From Bufo bufo (lineage: Eukaryota; Chordata; Amphibia; Anura; Bufonidae): DNA of 64,000 nucleotides. Positions 33,132 through 43,363 of this stretch are shown piece after piece. Under the pieces are notes generated by a model. It was given only the letters and a program-made list of their open reading frames with translations, did no database searches and was not told the DNA's origin. Both the position numbers and the translations under genes were made by a program. The DNA is taken from the NCBI RefSeq assembly GCF_905171765.1, contig NC_053390.1:517476852-517540851 (forward strand), written 5' to 3'. Within the stretch, counting starts at the first letter, position 1, and the number at the start of each line of letters is the position of its first letter.

Positions 33132-35199
33132 AGGCCTCATGCACACGACCGTTGTGTGCATCCATGGCCGTTGTGCTGTTTTCCGTTTTTTTTCGCGGAC
33201 CCATTGACTTTCAATGGGTCCGTGGAAAAAACGGAGAGTGCACCGTTTGGCAGCCGCATCCGTTTCCTGGCCGTGAAAAAAATATGACCTGTCCTATTTT
33301 TTTCACGGCCAACGGTTCACGGACCCATTCAAGTCAATGGGTCCGTGAAAGAACACGGATGCACACAAGATTGGCATCCGTGTCCGTGATCCGTGGCCGT
33401 AGGTTAGTTTTTATACAGACGGATCCGAAGATCCGTCTGCATAAAAGCTTTTTCAAAGCTGAGTTTTCACTTCGTGAAAACTCAGAACCGACAGTATATT
33501 CTAACACAGAAGCGTTCCCATGGTGATGTGGACGCTTCTAGTTAGAATACACTACAAACTGTGTACAAGACTGCCCCCTGCTGCCTGGCAGCACCCGATC
33601 TCTTACAGGGGGCCGTGATCAGCACAATTAACCCCTTCAGGTGCGGCACCTGAAGGGGTTAATTGTGCTGATCACGGCCCCCTGTAAGAGATCAGGGCTG
33701 CCAGGCAGCAGGGGGCAGACCCTCCCCCCCTCCCCAGTTTGAATATCATTGGTGGCCAGTGCGGCCCCCCCCCCTCCCTCCATTGTAATAATTTTTGGTG
33801 GCACAGTGTGCGCCCCCCCCCCCTCCCTCTATTGTAATAATTCGTTGGTGGCACAGTGTGCGCCCCCCATCGGCCCCCCCTCCCTCTATAGCATTAACAA
33901 CATTGGTGGCCAGTGTGCGGCCTCCCATCTCCCCCCCCCCCCCCCATCATTGGTGGCAGCGGAGTTCCGATCGGAGTCCCAGTTTAATCGCTGGGGCTCC
34001 GATCGGTAACCATGGCAACCGGGACGCTACTACAGTCCTGGTTGCCATGGTTACTTAGCAATAGTACAATAGTAGAAGATTCATACTTACCTGCTGCTGG
34101 CTGCTGCTGCGATGTTCGTGTCCGGCCGGGAGCTCCACCTACTGGTAAGTGACAGGGTCTGTGCGGCGCATTGCTAAATGAACTGTCACTTACTAGTAGG
34201 AGGAGCTCCCGGCCGGACACGAACATCGCAGCAGCAGCCAGCAGCAGGTAAGTATGAATCTTTTACTATTGTACTATTGCTAGTAACCCGCTGCCACCAA
34301 TGATCTGGGGGGAAGGGGGGGGGGGAGATGGGAGGCCGCACACTGGCCACCAATGTTGTTAATGCTATAGAGGGAGGGGGGGCCAATGGGGGGCGCACAC
34401 TGTGCCACCAACGATTTATTACAATAGAGGGAGGAAGGGGGGGGGGCGCACACTGTGCCACCAACGAATTATTACAATAGAGGGAGGAAGGGGGGGGGGG
34501 GGGCCGCACTGGCCACCAATGATATTCAAACTGGGGGGGGGGGGGGGGGTCTGCCCCCTGCTGCCTGGCAGCCCTGATCTCTTACAGGGGGATATGATAG
34601 TACAATTAACCCCTTCAGGTGCGGCACCTGAGGGGTTAATTGTGCTGATCACGGCCCCCTGTAAGAGATCGGATGCTGCTAGGCAGCAGGGGGCAGTCAT
34701 GTACACAGTTTGTAGTATATTCTAACTAGAAGCGTCCCCATCACCATGGGAACGCCTCTGTGTTAGAATATACTGTCGGAAATGAGGTTTCACGATCTAA
34801 CTCATATCCGACAGTATATTCTAACATAGAGGCGTTCCCATGGTGATGGGGACGCTTCAAGTTAAAATATACCATCGGATTGGAGAAAACTCCGATCTGA
34901 TGGTATAAAAGGGACTCCAGACTTTACATTGAAAGTCAATGGGGACGGATCCGTTTGAAATTGCACCATATTGTGTCAACGTCAAACGGATCCGTCCCCA
35001 TTGACTTGCATTGTAATTCAGGACGGATCCGTTTGGCTCCGCACGGCCAGGCGGACACCAAAACGACTTTTTTTTCATGTCCGTGGATCCTCCAAAAATC
35101 AAGGAAGACCCACGGACGAAAAAACGGTCACGGATCACGGGAAAACGGGACCCGTTTTTGCGGACCGCAAAAAAATACGTTCGTGTGCAGGAGGCCTAA
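33132..35199. repeat. 2-kb multi-level palindrome
   Basis: The outer ends AGGCCTCATGCACACGACCG and CGTTCGTGTGCAGGAGGCCT are inverted. The two 1-kb halves mirror each other around a centre near 34170 (CGGCCGGGAGCTCC against GGAGCTCCCGGCCG, GTGTCCGG against CCGGACAC). Each half holds its own smaller palindromes, such as TTAACCCCTTCAGGTGCGGC near 33640 and CGTTCCCATGGTGAT near 33520 and 34830. A G+C-rich minisatellite with a unit of about 46 bases lies in each half (TTGGTGGCACAGTGTGCG). All frames of up to 124 codons here are palindrome translations. Confidence 0.82.
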
Positions 35200-35800
35200 G
35201 AAAGACACTCAGCAAAAATGACATGCATAGGAGAGTTGCAAAGAACTACTGTTGACCAAAAAGAACTCAAAGGCTTGCTTCACATTTGCCAAGAATCATC
35301 TAGATGACCGCAAAAACTTCCACGCCAAAACCAGGAGCCGAGAATACAGTTTTGCATTGAAGTAAACAGCCATTGATTAAAAAACTGCAATTAAAACCTG
35401 TCAGAAACCACAGCTGTGGCTAAGTCAAAGTCCTGAAGTGAATCTCATTTAGATGCTGTGGTAAGACCTTAAACAGGCAGTTCATGATCAAAAACTGTAC
35501 AATATCGCCAAGTTAAAACAATTCTGCAAAGAGTGGGCCACAATCCCCCCACAGCAACGTAAAAGACTTCACAAGTTATCGCAAATGTACTGGCACAACC
35601 AGTTATTAGTTTTAAATGGGCGGTTACTGTAGGTTTTTGACTTAATCTTTATCGTCAATAAATGGAATGATCATTTAAAACCTGAAATCTTATTTTTCTT
35701 GTGTTGTCTTATATTAAAATTTGTTGGGTGATCTGAAACATTTTGAAATGTGGTAAATTAGCAAAAATAGAAGAAATTAGGCGAGGGGCAAAGAAAGACC

Positions 35801-36029
35801 AATTTTTATTTTTCCATCAATGAAGATTGTGAATTTGTGAGGGTTTGATTTTTGCGGGATGAGTTGTAGTCTTAGCTGTAGGCACACAATACAGTTACAA
35901 TATGGTGACACCTAGTGGATTTCTATCAAATGTATACAGATGCTGGAATCTATATTATATCTATATCTATCTATGTATATATCTATTTTTCATTGTAAAA
36001 TAAAAAATGCTCTTCTTTACTGATAACAG
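35801..36029. other. Intron ahead of the central SH2 exon
   Basis: A+T-rich, with a short TATATCTATATCTATCTATG microsatellite near 35955-35980, ending in acceptor TACTGATAACAG at 36018-36029. Confidence 0.55.
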
Positions 36030-36250
36030 GTATTATATCTAGAGCTGAGTCAGAGGACTTATTAAAGAACCAAGTACCAGGAAGCTTTCTGCTCCGCGTA
36101 AGTGAAAAGATCCACGGCTACGTTCTCTCCTACCGCTCTAAAGACGGATACATGCACTTTCTCATAGATGCTTCTGGCACATCATATTTTTTATTGGGAG
36201 TAGATCAGATTCAGTATGGCACTCTGGCTGACCTTGTTGAGTACCACAAG
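36030..36250 (+). CDS. sh2d4a: SH2D4-family adaptor, central SH2 exon
   Basis: The exon follows acceptor CTGATAACAG and ends at donor GTAAGA in phase 0. Its first two bases finish the Gly of WFHG. It encodes most of the SH2 domain: IISRAESEDLLKNQVPGSFL, LRVSEKIHGYVLSYRSKDGY, MHFLIDASGTSYFLLGVDQI and QYGTLADLVEYHK. The phosphotyrosine-binding arginine is the FLLR Arg at 36095-36097. TLADLVEYHK matches the C-terminal helix of family members. ISRxxxEDLL and VSEKIxGY are nearer to SH2D4B as I remember it, while TLADLVEYHK and the last exon favour SH2D4A, so paralogue assignment is not certain. Confidence 0.95.
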
Positions 36251-36554
36251 GTAAGACAATTGTATTACAAACATAGATAGAGATTTATTATGAGGAAAAT
36301 TTCTAAAGTCATTTTTGCGACTCCGCGTTACAATCATTTGCACCAAATGTATCAAATATCACAGGATGTTTGAAAAAATGTTAAGCATTTTTAAGTCTAA
36401 GAGGTTTATATACAAAGGTGTTTTTGGCATAAAAATGGGCAACATTTGGCAAAGATTGAATTTTCTACAAAAATGTTGGAAACTTTTAATGTTTTACGCT
36501 GCTCTTGTGGGAAGAGCTTAGTGGAAAGATGCGGGCCACCTCATCCTGACCCAT
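36251..36554. other. Intron, repeat remnant
   Basis: Intronic DNA with a possible half-element (AGTTTTTGCGACTCCG-like words and CACCAAATGTATCAAATATC) typical of dispersed repeats. No exon. Confidence 0.35.
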
Positions 36555-36558
36555 TTAA

Positions 36559-36926
36559 AGGGGTTCTGCACTTTGTTTAAACTGATGATCTATCCTCTGG
36601 ATAGATCATCAGCTTCTGATCGGCGGGGGTCCAACACCCGGGACCCCGCCGATCAGCTGTTTGAGAAGGCAGCGGCCTTCTCACTGTTTACCGCTGGCCG
36701 AGTGACTTCACTTGTATCAACTGGCCTGGGCGGGGCTAAGCACCATTTAAGGGAACTGAGCTTAGCCGCGCCCAGGCCAGTGATACTAGTCGTGAAGTCA
36801 CTGGGCATGCTGTAAACAGTGAGAAGGCCGCGGCGCTGCTGGAGGGCCGCTGCCTTCTCAAACAGCTGATCGGCGGAAGGATATCCAGAGGATAGATCAT
36901 CAGTTTAAACAAAGTGCAGAACCCCT
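36559..36926. mobile_element. TTAA-flanked palindromic MITE
   Basis: TTAA lies at 36555-36558 and 36927-36930. Ends AGGGGTTCTGCACTTTGTTT and AAACAAAGTGCAGAACCCCT are perfect inverted repeats, and the palindrome extends inward through GATGATCTATCCTCTGGATA and CAGCTGTTTGAGAAGGCAGC. The insert is 368 bases and very well preserved. Confidence 0.88.
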
Positions 36927-37111
36927 TTAATATAATTTCTGCCAGGAATCTAGTGTAAATTAAAACTAAAAGCTATGCCAGCTCTTGGCTGGAGTAGGTT
37001 TCAGTTTCTGGCACACAGACCTCACAGATACGACAAATTTATTTAGAGGCCTGCGCCTCCTAATAAACTGGTTGCATGCAAAACACCAGTTTTTAGTAAA
37101 TGACCCCCTAA

Positions 37112-37646
37112 GGGCACTTTGACACTTGCAGAAGAGTGATCCGGCAAGCAGTTACGTCACTGGAACTGCCTGCCGGATCCGTCAAAAAAACGTATACAAA
37201 CTGATGGCATTAGTAAGACTGATCAGGATCCTGATCCGTCTTACAAATGCATTGAAATGCAGGATCCGTCTTTCCGGTGTCATCTGGAAAAACGGATCTG
37301 GCATTTATTTATTTTCCACATTTTTTTTGGTCTGCGCATGCGCAGACCGGAAGGACGGGTTCTGCATTCCGGTATTTTGAATGCCGGATCTGGCACTAAT
37401 ACATTTCTATGGTATTCAGGCAACTGTTCAGCTTTTTGACCGGAGATAAACCCGTAGCATGCTGCGTTTTTATGTCTGTCCTGATCAGTCAAAAAGACTG
37501 AACTGAAGACATCCTGATGCATCCTGAACGAATTACTCTTTATTCAGAATGCATGGGGATATGCCTGATCAGTTCTTTTCCGTTCTAGGGGCTCTATACC
37601 GGAACTCTATGCCGGAAAAGGAAAAACGCAAGTGTGAAAATACCCT
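37112..37646. repeat. Palindromic MITE rich in GGATCCG words
   Basis: The left end AGGGCACTTTGACACTTGCA is mirrored by CGCAAGTGTGAAAATACCCT. Words such as CAGGATCCTGATCCGTC, CTTTCCGGTGTC and GCATGCGCAGACC occur in mirrored pairs. It is of the superfamily also found at 17671, 27791 and 33132. The sequence just to the left (36940-37111) ends in TTTAGTAAATGACCCCC, the tip of another MITE. Confidence 0.65.
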
Positions 37647-38295
37647 AATACTTCTGATTGGAGATGTCACTCCAGTTTCTTCTTTATCTTCACTAGAGAA
37701 AGACTGCAGCTTTTTTTTTACTTTTTTTTTTTTAAGTCTGAAGTAGATGTCTTTTTTTCAGCCTTATAAACTATGTAAAGTCACAGTTGATGAATCTATC
37801 TTAAATCTTCTAACCACGTCTACTTTCCCACACGCTTTGCAAAAATGGAGTGAGCAAAGTAAAAATGCAAATGTCACAAAATCTTTGGTCAAGAAACCCC
37901 AAAAAGTCCTGTTTTGTGACACAAACAATCTTTAAAATTTTCCTTTTAATAGCGGGAAGATCAGGTTAATTAATATAAAATGTTTCCAGACTATAAATTA
38001 TTCATTTCTTTCATTAAGATGAACAGTTATTTCACATTTAAAAAATATCATCCAATAAGTGTTCAACAGATAGAGTATGTTTCCGGTGTCAAGCTCTGAG
38101 GGTGCAGATGGGTCATGATGAAAGACTTGCATTTCACCAGAGAGATTTAAAGAAGTTGTTCACCTCTAGGGGCCTTTCTAGGAGACCCTTTCCCACCCTT
38201 AGACCTGTGGAATTATACTTACCTAATACCCGCCCGTGGGTTTCGGGCTCCATCACATCTCCACTACTTCTGCAGATTGCTGGTCTCCCTGCATC
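37647..38295. other. Intron, no recognised element
   Basis: Includes a T-rich tract (37710-37735). No exon, clear repeat or RNA gene is seen. Confidence 0.4.
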
Positions 38296-39125
38296 AACAT
38301 CTAGTTTACATAGTAACATAATTTATAAAGGCTGAAAAATTACATATGTTTATCCAGTTCAACCTATTATCATGCAAATTTTATTCAGAGGAAGGCAAAA
38401 AAAACCTCCATGAGTTGGAAGCCGATTTTCCTCATTTTAGGAGAAACATTCCTTCACAAATCCAATCAGGTAATCAGAATAACTTAGTATACAGAAGAAG
38501 CAATCCAGCACCATATTTTCAAAAATCATCAATGAGATCACTGCACGGATTAACAGCTTGTTCATGTCCTTAGTAATGGACAACTTGAAAAAGGGGGAAG
38601 AATCCCGCATGTAGAATTAAATTCAATCCTTTCTTGCATAAACAGCATTAAAAAAAACGCACATCCTCAGTGTCCTCTGATGTGGTTTGACCCACAAGCA
38701 GTCTTAATCATGACCCTATTAATGAAATATGATGATGAACACAAATAAAATGTTTATGGTACGGTAAGTATGGTCTATAATTAAAACCGCTTGTCGTCAG
38801 AGGATACTGTGGATGTGCATTTTTAATGCTGTTTATGCAATAAAGGAATGAATTTTATTCTATAGGCTTTTTCAAGTTGTGCAATCAGAATAACTCCCTG
38901 GATCAACGACCCATCTCCAGAAATCTAATAACTATAACCTGTAATATTATTACACTCCAGAAATACATTGAGGCCCCTCTTGAATTCCTTTATTGTACTC
39001 ACCATCACCACCTCCTCAGGCAGAGAGTTTCAAAGTCTCACTGCTCTTACAGCAAAGAATCCCCATCTATGTTAAAGGAGAAACCTTCTTTCCTCTAGAC
39101 GTAGATGATGTCTCCTTGTCTCAGT
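38296..39125. repeat. Dispersed vertebrate-type repeat split by an insertion
   Basis: The first part has TACATAGTAACATAATTTAT, AAGGCTGAAAAATTACATAT and TCCAGTTCAACC. The second part (from about 38896) has GGCAGAGAGTTTCAAAGTCT, CACTGCTCTTACAGCAAAGA and CTTTCCTCTAGACGTAGATG. Together they form one common repeat of frogs and fishes whose class I cannot give. The insert at 38485-38882 separates the halves. Confidence 0.6.
38485..38882. mobile_element. Insertion with 13-base target duplication
   Basis: AATCAGAATAACT occurs at 38472-38484 and 38883-38895, so the 398-base insert duplicated its target. The insert ends in about 70-base inverted arms (TTGCATAAACAGCATTAAAA against a mirrored TTTTAATGCTGTTTATGCAA, with CCTCAGTGTCCTCTGATG against CGTCAGAGGATACTGTGG). 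Long target duplication plus inverted arms is the pattern of the PLE-type inserts in this window; no protein is encoded. Confidence 0.6.
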
Positions 39126-39433
39126 CACAGTTTGCATGGGTCACATGGTCGCTGCACCAATGACTGGTCACAGTGTTGACGTGTCTCCCATGCATCATGT
39201 CACTGATGCATGGGGGACACGTCACTAGCTGGGCAGTCATTAGCTGCAGTTGCCACATGACCTGCGTCAAACTGGATGTTGACATGGGGAGACCAGCAAT
39301 CTGCAGATGCAGTGGGGAAGCAAAGAGACTGAAACCCAGCCATGGGGATCAGCTAAGTATGATTCCCTCTGCAGGTCTGGCCATGCTGAGGAGATCTACC
39401 AGAAAGACCCCCAGCGGTGAACAATCCCTTTAA
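39126..39433. other. Intron, small palindrome
   Basis: Mirrored words GTGACATGATGCATGGGAGA-like and TCACTGATGCATGGGGGACA at 39170-39225 form a small palindrome. No exon is seen. Confidence 0.4.
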
Positions 39434-40112
39434 AGGGCTTCTGTCACCCCACTTTTTTTTGGGGTACTTATAATCCCTATACTGCGATTTATCCATACAT
39501 AATGTAACTAATCATTTTGGTTCAGTAGATACTGCAAAAAACGTACTTTTATAATATGCAAATTACCTGTCTACCAGCAAGTAGGGCGGCTACTTGCTGG
39601 TAGCAGCCGCATCCTCTTCTCATAAAGACGCCCCCTCCTCATGTTGATTGACAGGGCCAGCGGACGCGCTCGTTCTCTGCTGGCCCTGTCGGCCGCTCCT
39701 TCCTCAGTGCGCCTGCGCCGGGTGTAAATGTGACGTCACCGGCACAGGCGCATTGAGAATGGAGCGGCCGAGCGAGCGTCCTCCCCTCAGTGCGCCTGCG
39801 CCGACTGAAGACAGGTACGGCGCCGGCGCCAGATTTTTAATGCAGACAGGGCCAGCAGAGAACGAGCGCGTCCGCTGGCCCTGTCAATCAACATGAGGCG
39901 GGGGCGTCTTTATGAGAGGAGGATGCGGCTGCTACCAGCAAGTAACCGCCCTACTTGCTGGTAGACAGGTAATTTGCATATTATAAAAGTGCGTTTTTTG
40001 CAGTATCTACTGAACCAAAATGATTAATTACATTATGTATGGATAAATCGCAGTATAGGGATTATAAGTACCCCAGAAAAAAAAAAGAGTTTAGTGGGGT
40101 GACAGAAGCCCT
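39434..40112. mobile_element. TTAA-flanked palindromic MITE
   Basis: TTAA lies at 39430-39433 and 40113-40116. The ends AGGGCTTCTGTCACCCCACT and AGTGGGGTGACAGAAGCCCT are inverted, and the arms match far inward (TATCTACTGAACCAAAATGA, TTTGCATATTATAAAAGT, GCCAGCGGACGCGCTCGTTC). About 679 bases, well preserved. The GCGCCTGCGCCG core is close in style to the fold-back at 1996-2456. Confidence 0.85.
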
Positions 40113-40152
40113 TTAAATCTCATTAATACACAGCACCCCTGCGCCCTCTCAG

Positions 40153-40679
40153 TGTCACCGCCAGCTCTCTGAGAAGGTCTGGCAGACGTTCTTCTGTACC
40201 TCTTGCATGTTCTTTGTTTTGGTTTCACTTTGTCATCGCCTTTCCTTCTCCCAGCTGTCACCTATTTACACTAATTGCCTCCCTTTATATTCCCTCCCAT
40301 ACTGCCTCACTTTGCGGTTTATACTACTTCCTGGATTGAAGTGATCACTGCTGGAGACTTCTGTTACTGCTTGTTCAGATAAGTCCTTTCTTGTATTGTG
40401 TTTCTTTGCTGGCTTGATTCTAGGTGAACCTGACTCCCTCCGTATTAAGTGCAGGGAGCCGGTGGTCGTGTCCCCTCACTATTATAGGGTTTTCAGGTGT
40501 CACACAGTCTAGGTACGAGGGCATGCAATCGTCTACCTCTGAGACCTTTTGTATGTGCTTAGCAGTCAGGGTGAGCTCTTAGGGTTTTACAGGGGTCACC
40601 TTTATGCTCCTTAGTTTGGGATCAAGCCAGTCGGATGTTTATCTATAACTTCCAGCTATCTGCTATATCATCCGTGACA
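40153..40679 (+). mobile_element. Solo LTR of a retrotransposon
   Basis: The 527-base segment begins TGTCACCGCC and ends CCGTGACA, so it has TG and CA ends, and is flanked by the identical 5-base repeat CTCAG (40148-40152 and 40680-40684). Those are the marks of an LTR left by recombination between two LTRs. No internal coding region remains. Orientation is arbitrary, since both ends fit TG/CA. The retrotransposon family cannot be told. Confidence 0.72.
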
Positions 40680-40959
40680 CTCAGCTTGTCACTGGAAATG
40701 TACACTATTTATTGAACACTTATTGGATGATATTTTCCAAATGCGAAAACACATATTCATCTTAATGAAAGAAATCAATAATTTATTGTGCCGGAAAGGC
40801 CCATGGATGTTAACAACTACTTTATTTTTTTTTAAGCCATAGAATAATAAAATTGGGTCATAATTATGAAAATTAATTTTGCCTTCCCATAGTCAAAGTA
40901 CTTTCTATAGCAACTAGTTTAAATCCTGCTATAATATCATATTTTCTTAAATGAAAATA
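40680..40959. other. Intron, no recognised element
   Basis: A+T-rich intron after the solo LTR, up to the TA of the next Tc1 copy. Confidence 0.4.
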
Positions 40960-41123
40960 CAGGTGCATCTCAATAAATTAGAATATCATCGAAAAGTCTA
41001 TTTATTTCAGTCATTCAATTCAGAAAGTGAAACTCATATATTATATATAACAATATAGAGAAGCTGCACCAGCAACCTACTGGAGCCCAGTCTTTCAGTT
41101 ACCAACTGAAAACCAAGTAAATC

Positions 41124-42213
41124 CGTAAAAAACAATCAGACTGGCTCACAGTATTTTTGCATTTATTAAAATTACTTTAATGACCCAATACAATGTTACA
41201 CATATCCTAGTTAATTGTCAACATAACAGCATATATAAATAGGTACTGTAAATGCGGAGCTCTCGCATATACCTAAATGACAGGAGTACTCCAAATATGA
41301 CCTCTGGTTTTGCTATGTGGTGTCCGTCTGCTACGTATTGAGATAGAATATCTCTAGTGTTCAGATAGTTTATCTGTTGATTTGCCTTGATCTAAACATA
41401 AATTGTTCAGCCACTATTCCGTTAGCGGTCGCTGATAGATAGTCTCAGCAACTATGTTGCTTAATATTGCGGTTAGTTTCCTACCTCCTGCCACGAGGTA
41501 GTCACTCTGCTCGTTCTTCGCGGCGTCTCACGTGATCCAACCAGAGAGTGCTTTGCTGGTCGGTGATGGTATCCACCTGCGCCGATCGAAGTAGCGGAAG
41601 TTGATGTAGCAGAGCCGCGCCGGTGTATTCGGCAAAGACGTCAATATTAGCACACCAATAAGTCAGTCCACTATAATGGTATTATACCGCTTGCACCGCT
41701 TGAGATTATGGCTGATATCGTGCTCACCCTTTTCAAACTGCATCCAGATGAGATGGTCAAGGCAAAAATCTTTTTAAAAAAAGATGAAAGCAGAAACAAA
41801 AATAACGCACCACTAGCTGGGTCAGGTTCACACTAGTTCGCACTAGACGCGTTTCGGAACCGTAGTTCCTTCCTCAGTAGGCAAATGTGTAATGCTGGAT
41901 GTGGACAAACTAGACACGTCTTTATATCCCCTATTGGGTCAATTAGAAAATATGGTCTGGATTCCTGATTATGCAGCTGCCGGTCATTTGCAGACTGCAT
42001 TCTCCTGAATCCCTCTTTAGACCAAAAGTGCTTATATAAATATATAATAGTTTAATAAATCATGAATATAAACAATATATAATACGAAGATACATATAAA
42101 ATACAAAATCTATAAAAATGACAAAATCTATAAAAATGATGTTATACATATTATAAATGGATCTCAAGTTCATGGATCTGTATGTACTGATGGCGTGGAT
42201 CTGTGAACATCAG
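41124..42213. repeat. Left inverted arm of the PLE
   Basis: It is the reverse complement of 44804-45906, from CGTAAAAAACAATCAGACTG at the outside to GGATCTGTGAACATCAGC at the inside. It includes the hammerhead-like motif on the - strand near 41841-41882. Confidence 0.9.
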
Positions 42214-43363
42214 CCACACCCAAGTCAACCACACCCAAGTCAACCACACCCAAGTCAATCATTCCTTGGTCATTTTCCCTATCCAAGGAAACACACCTTT
42301 CATCAGTCCCACACAAGGAGTTAGAAGTAGAAACACAGAAGTCAGACCCAGCACTGAATATGCGTCCAAAAATTTTCACAGCCCAAGCACAAATACACAA
42401 TGTTTTTTCACTACAGAACACAACTACACGAAAAAGAGAACACGAAGAAGTAGAAATAAACGAGGGTCCGAAGCAAAAAATAGGCAAATCACAGGAGATA
42501 ATATAATCAATTTAAGCACAAAAGAATTAACCCATTCACAAAAGTCACTATTATCAAAAGGTTTAAAATTTGCCCCTAGCACGAAGCTCAGTAAATTAGA
42601 TTCTTACATCGGCATTGAAAAATACATTAAAAAACTATGCTGTAGAAAGTATTATATGAGGAACGATTCCCATCAATTAAACCAAATATCACCAGAATAT
42701 CAGCATGTTGATGTGAAACTCAGATCCAAAATGTATCCTAAACAGGAATTGAGTAATGAAATGATCACATTTAGAGGGGCAGTAGAGGCAGATTTGAGAA
42801 GACTCAATCCAAAACAAAAAGCTAATACTAACCTTTCCCAACAAGAAATTAAGGCTATAAAGGAACTACAGAAAGATTTAGAGGTAACAATACGCCCAGC
42901 CGATAAAGGAGGGGCAATTGTGATCCTTGACACCGAAATGTATAACAAAGAATGTTTGAGACAGCTATCTGACACCACAACATATACACAATTATGTGAG
43001 GACCCTCTAGTTGGATATAATAAAAAACTATTACTATTATGTAACAAAGCAAAGGAACAAGGGATTTTGAATGAAACAGAGTACAATTTCATTTTGGGCA
43101 CCCAGAAAAGATTGCCTATATTTTATTGTATCCCCAAGATACATAAGGATTCGGTCAACCCTCCTGGAAGACCAATTGTCTCTGGCATAGGATCACTAAC
43201 ATCGAACTTGTCTCAATATTTAGACAGGTTCCTCCAGCCCTATGTCAGAGACACCCCTTCGTATCTTGGGGATATGTCAACAGTTGTTGCTCTTTTGGAA
43301 AATATGTATCAATCACAGTCAGGGTATACAAGCAATATCCAAAATCTTATCGCAGAAAGATAA
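42203..43363 (+). pseudogene. PLE reverse transcriptase, N-terminal frame
   Basis: An open frame of 386 codons encodes the N-terminal half of a Penelope-type polymerase. Conserved pieces are VTIRPADKGGAIVILDTEMY near residues 230-250, and then LPIFYCIPKIHKD and NPPGRPIVSGIGSLTSNLSQ, followed by YLDRFLQPYV. The proper start is unclear, because the first codons (GTG at 42203) fall in the inverted arm, and the repeated NHTQV stretch looks accidental. The frame ends after MYQSQ in a shifted tail, because sequence has been lost at about 43308-43330. The remaining protein is read in the next frame. Confidence 0.88.

Larger units (their letters stand above)
32370..35590 (+). pseudogene. Tc1-type transposase, interrupted and frameshifted
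   Basis: Fragments can be followed across several frames before the insertion (for example QKQMNDSSRTSQRTQTNI and PREAGLPRFIQK) and after it (pieces near 35240-35590). Stops are frequent, so neither the catalytic triad nor a start codon is intact. The gene is split by about 2.5 kb of inserted palindromes. It is called from its position within the Tc1 ends and the general pattern; individual residues are uncertain. Confidence 0.5.
32091..35800 (+). mobile_element. Old Tc1/mariner copy split by two fold-back insertions
   Basis: The left end (TGCTGTGAGAAAGTATTTTT) and right end (GGGGCAAAGAAAGACC, truncated) fit a Tc1 family whose intact terminus is of the CAGTGCTGTGAAAAAGTATT type. Tc1 sequence occupies 32091-32705 and 35200-35800. 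The interior 32706-35199 is two later palindromic insertions. The copy is well decayed. Confidence 0.7.

Noticed and set aside
33746..34725. Glycine/proline-rich frames on both strands
   Set aside because: They read the G+C-rich minisatellite in the 2-kb palindrome.
36315..36521. 68-residue frame after the SH2 exon
   Set aside because: Lies in the intron after a good donor, with no acceptor; no motif recognised.
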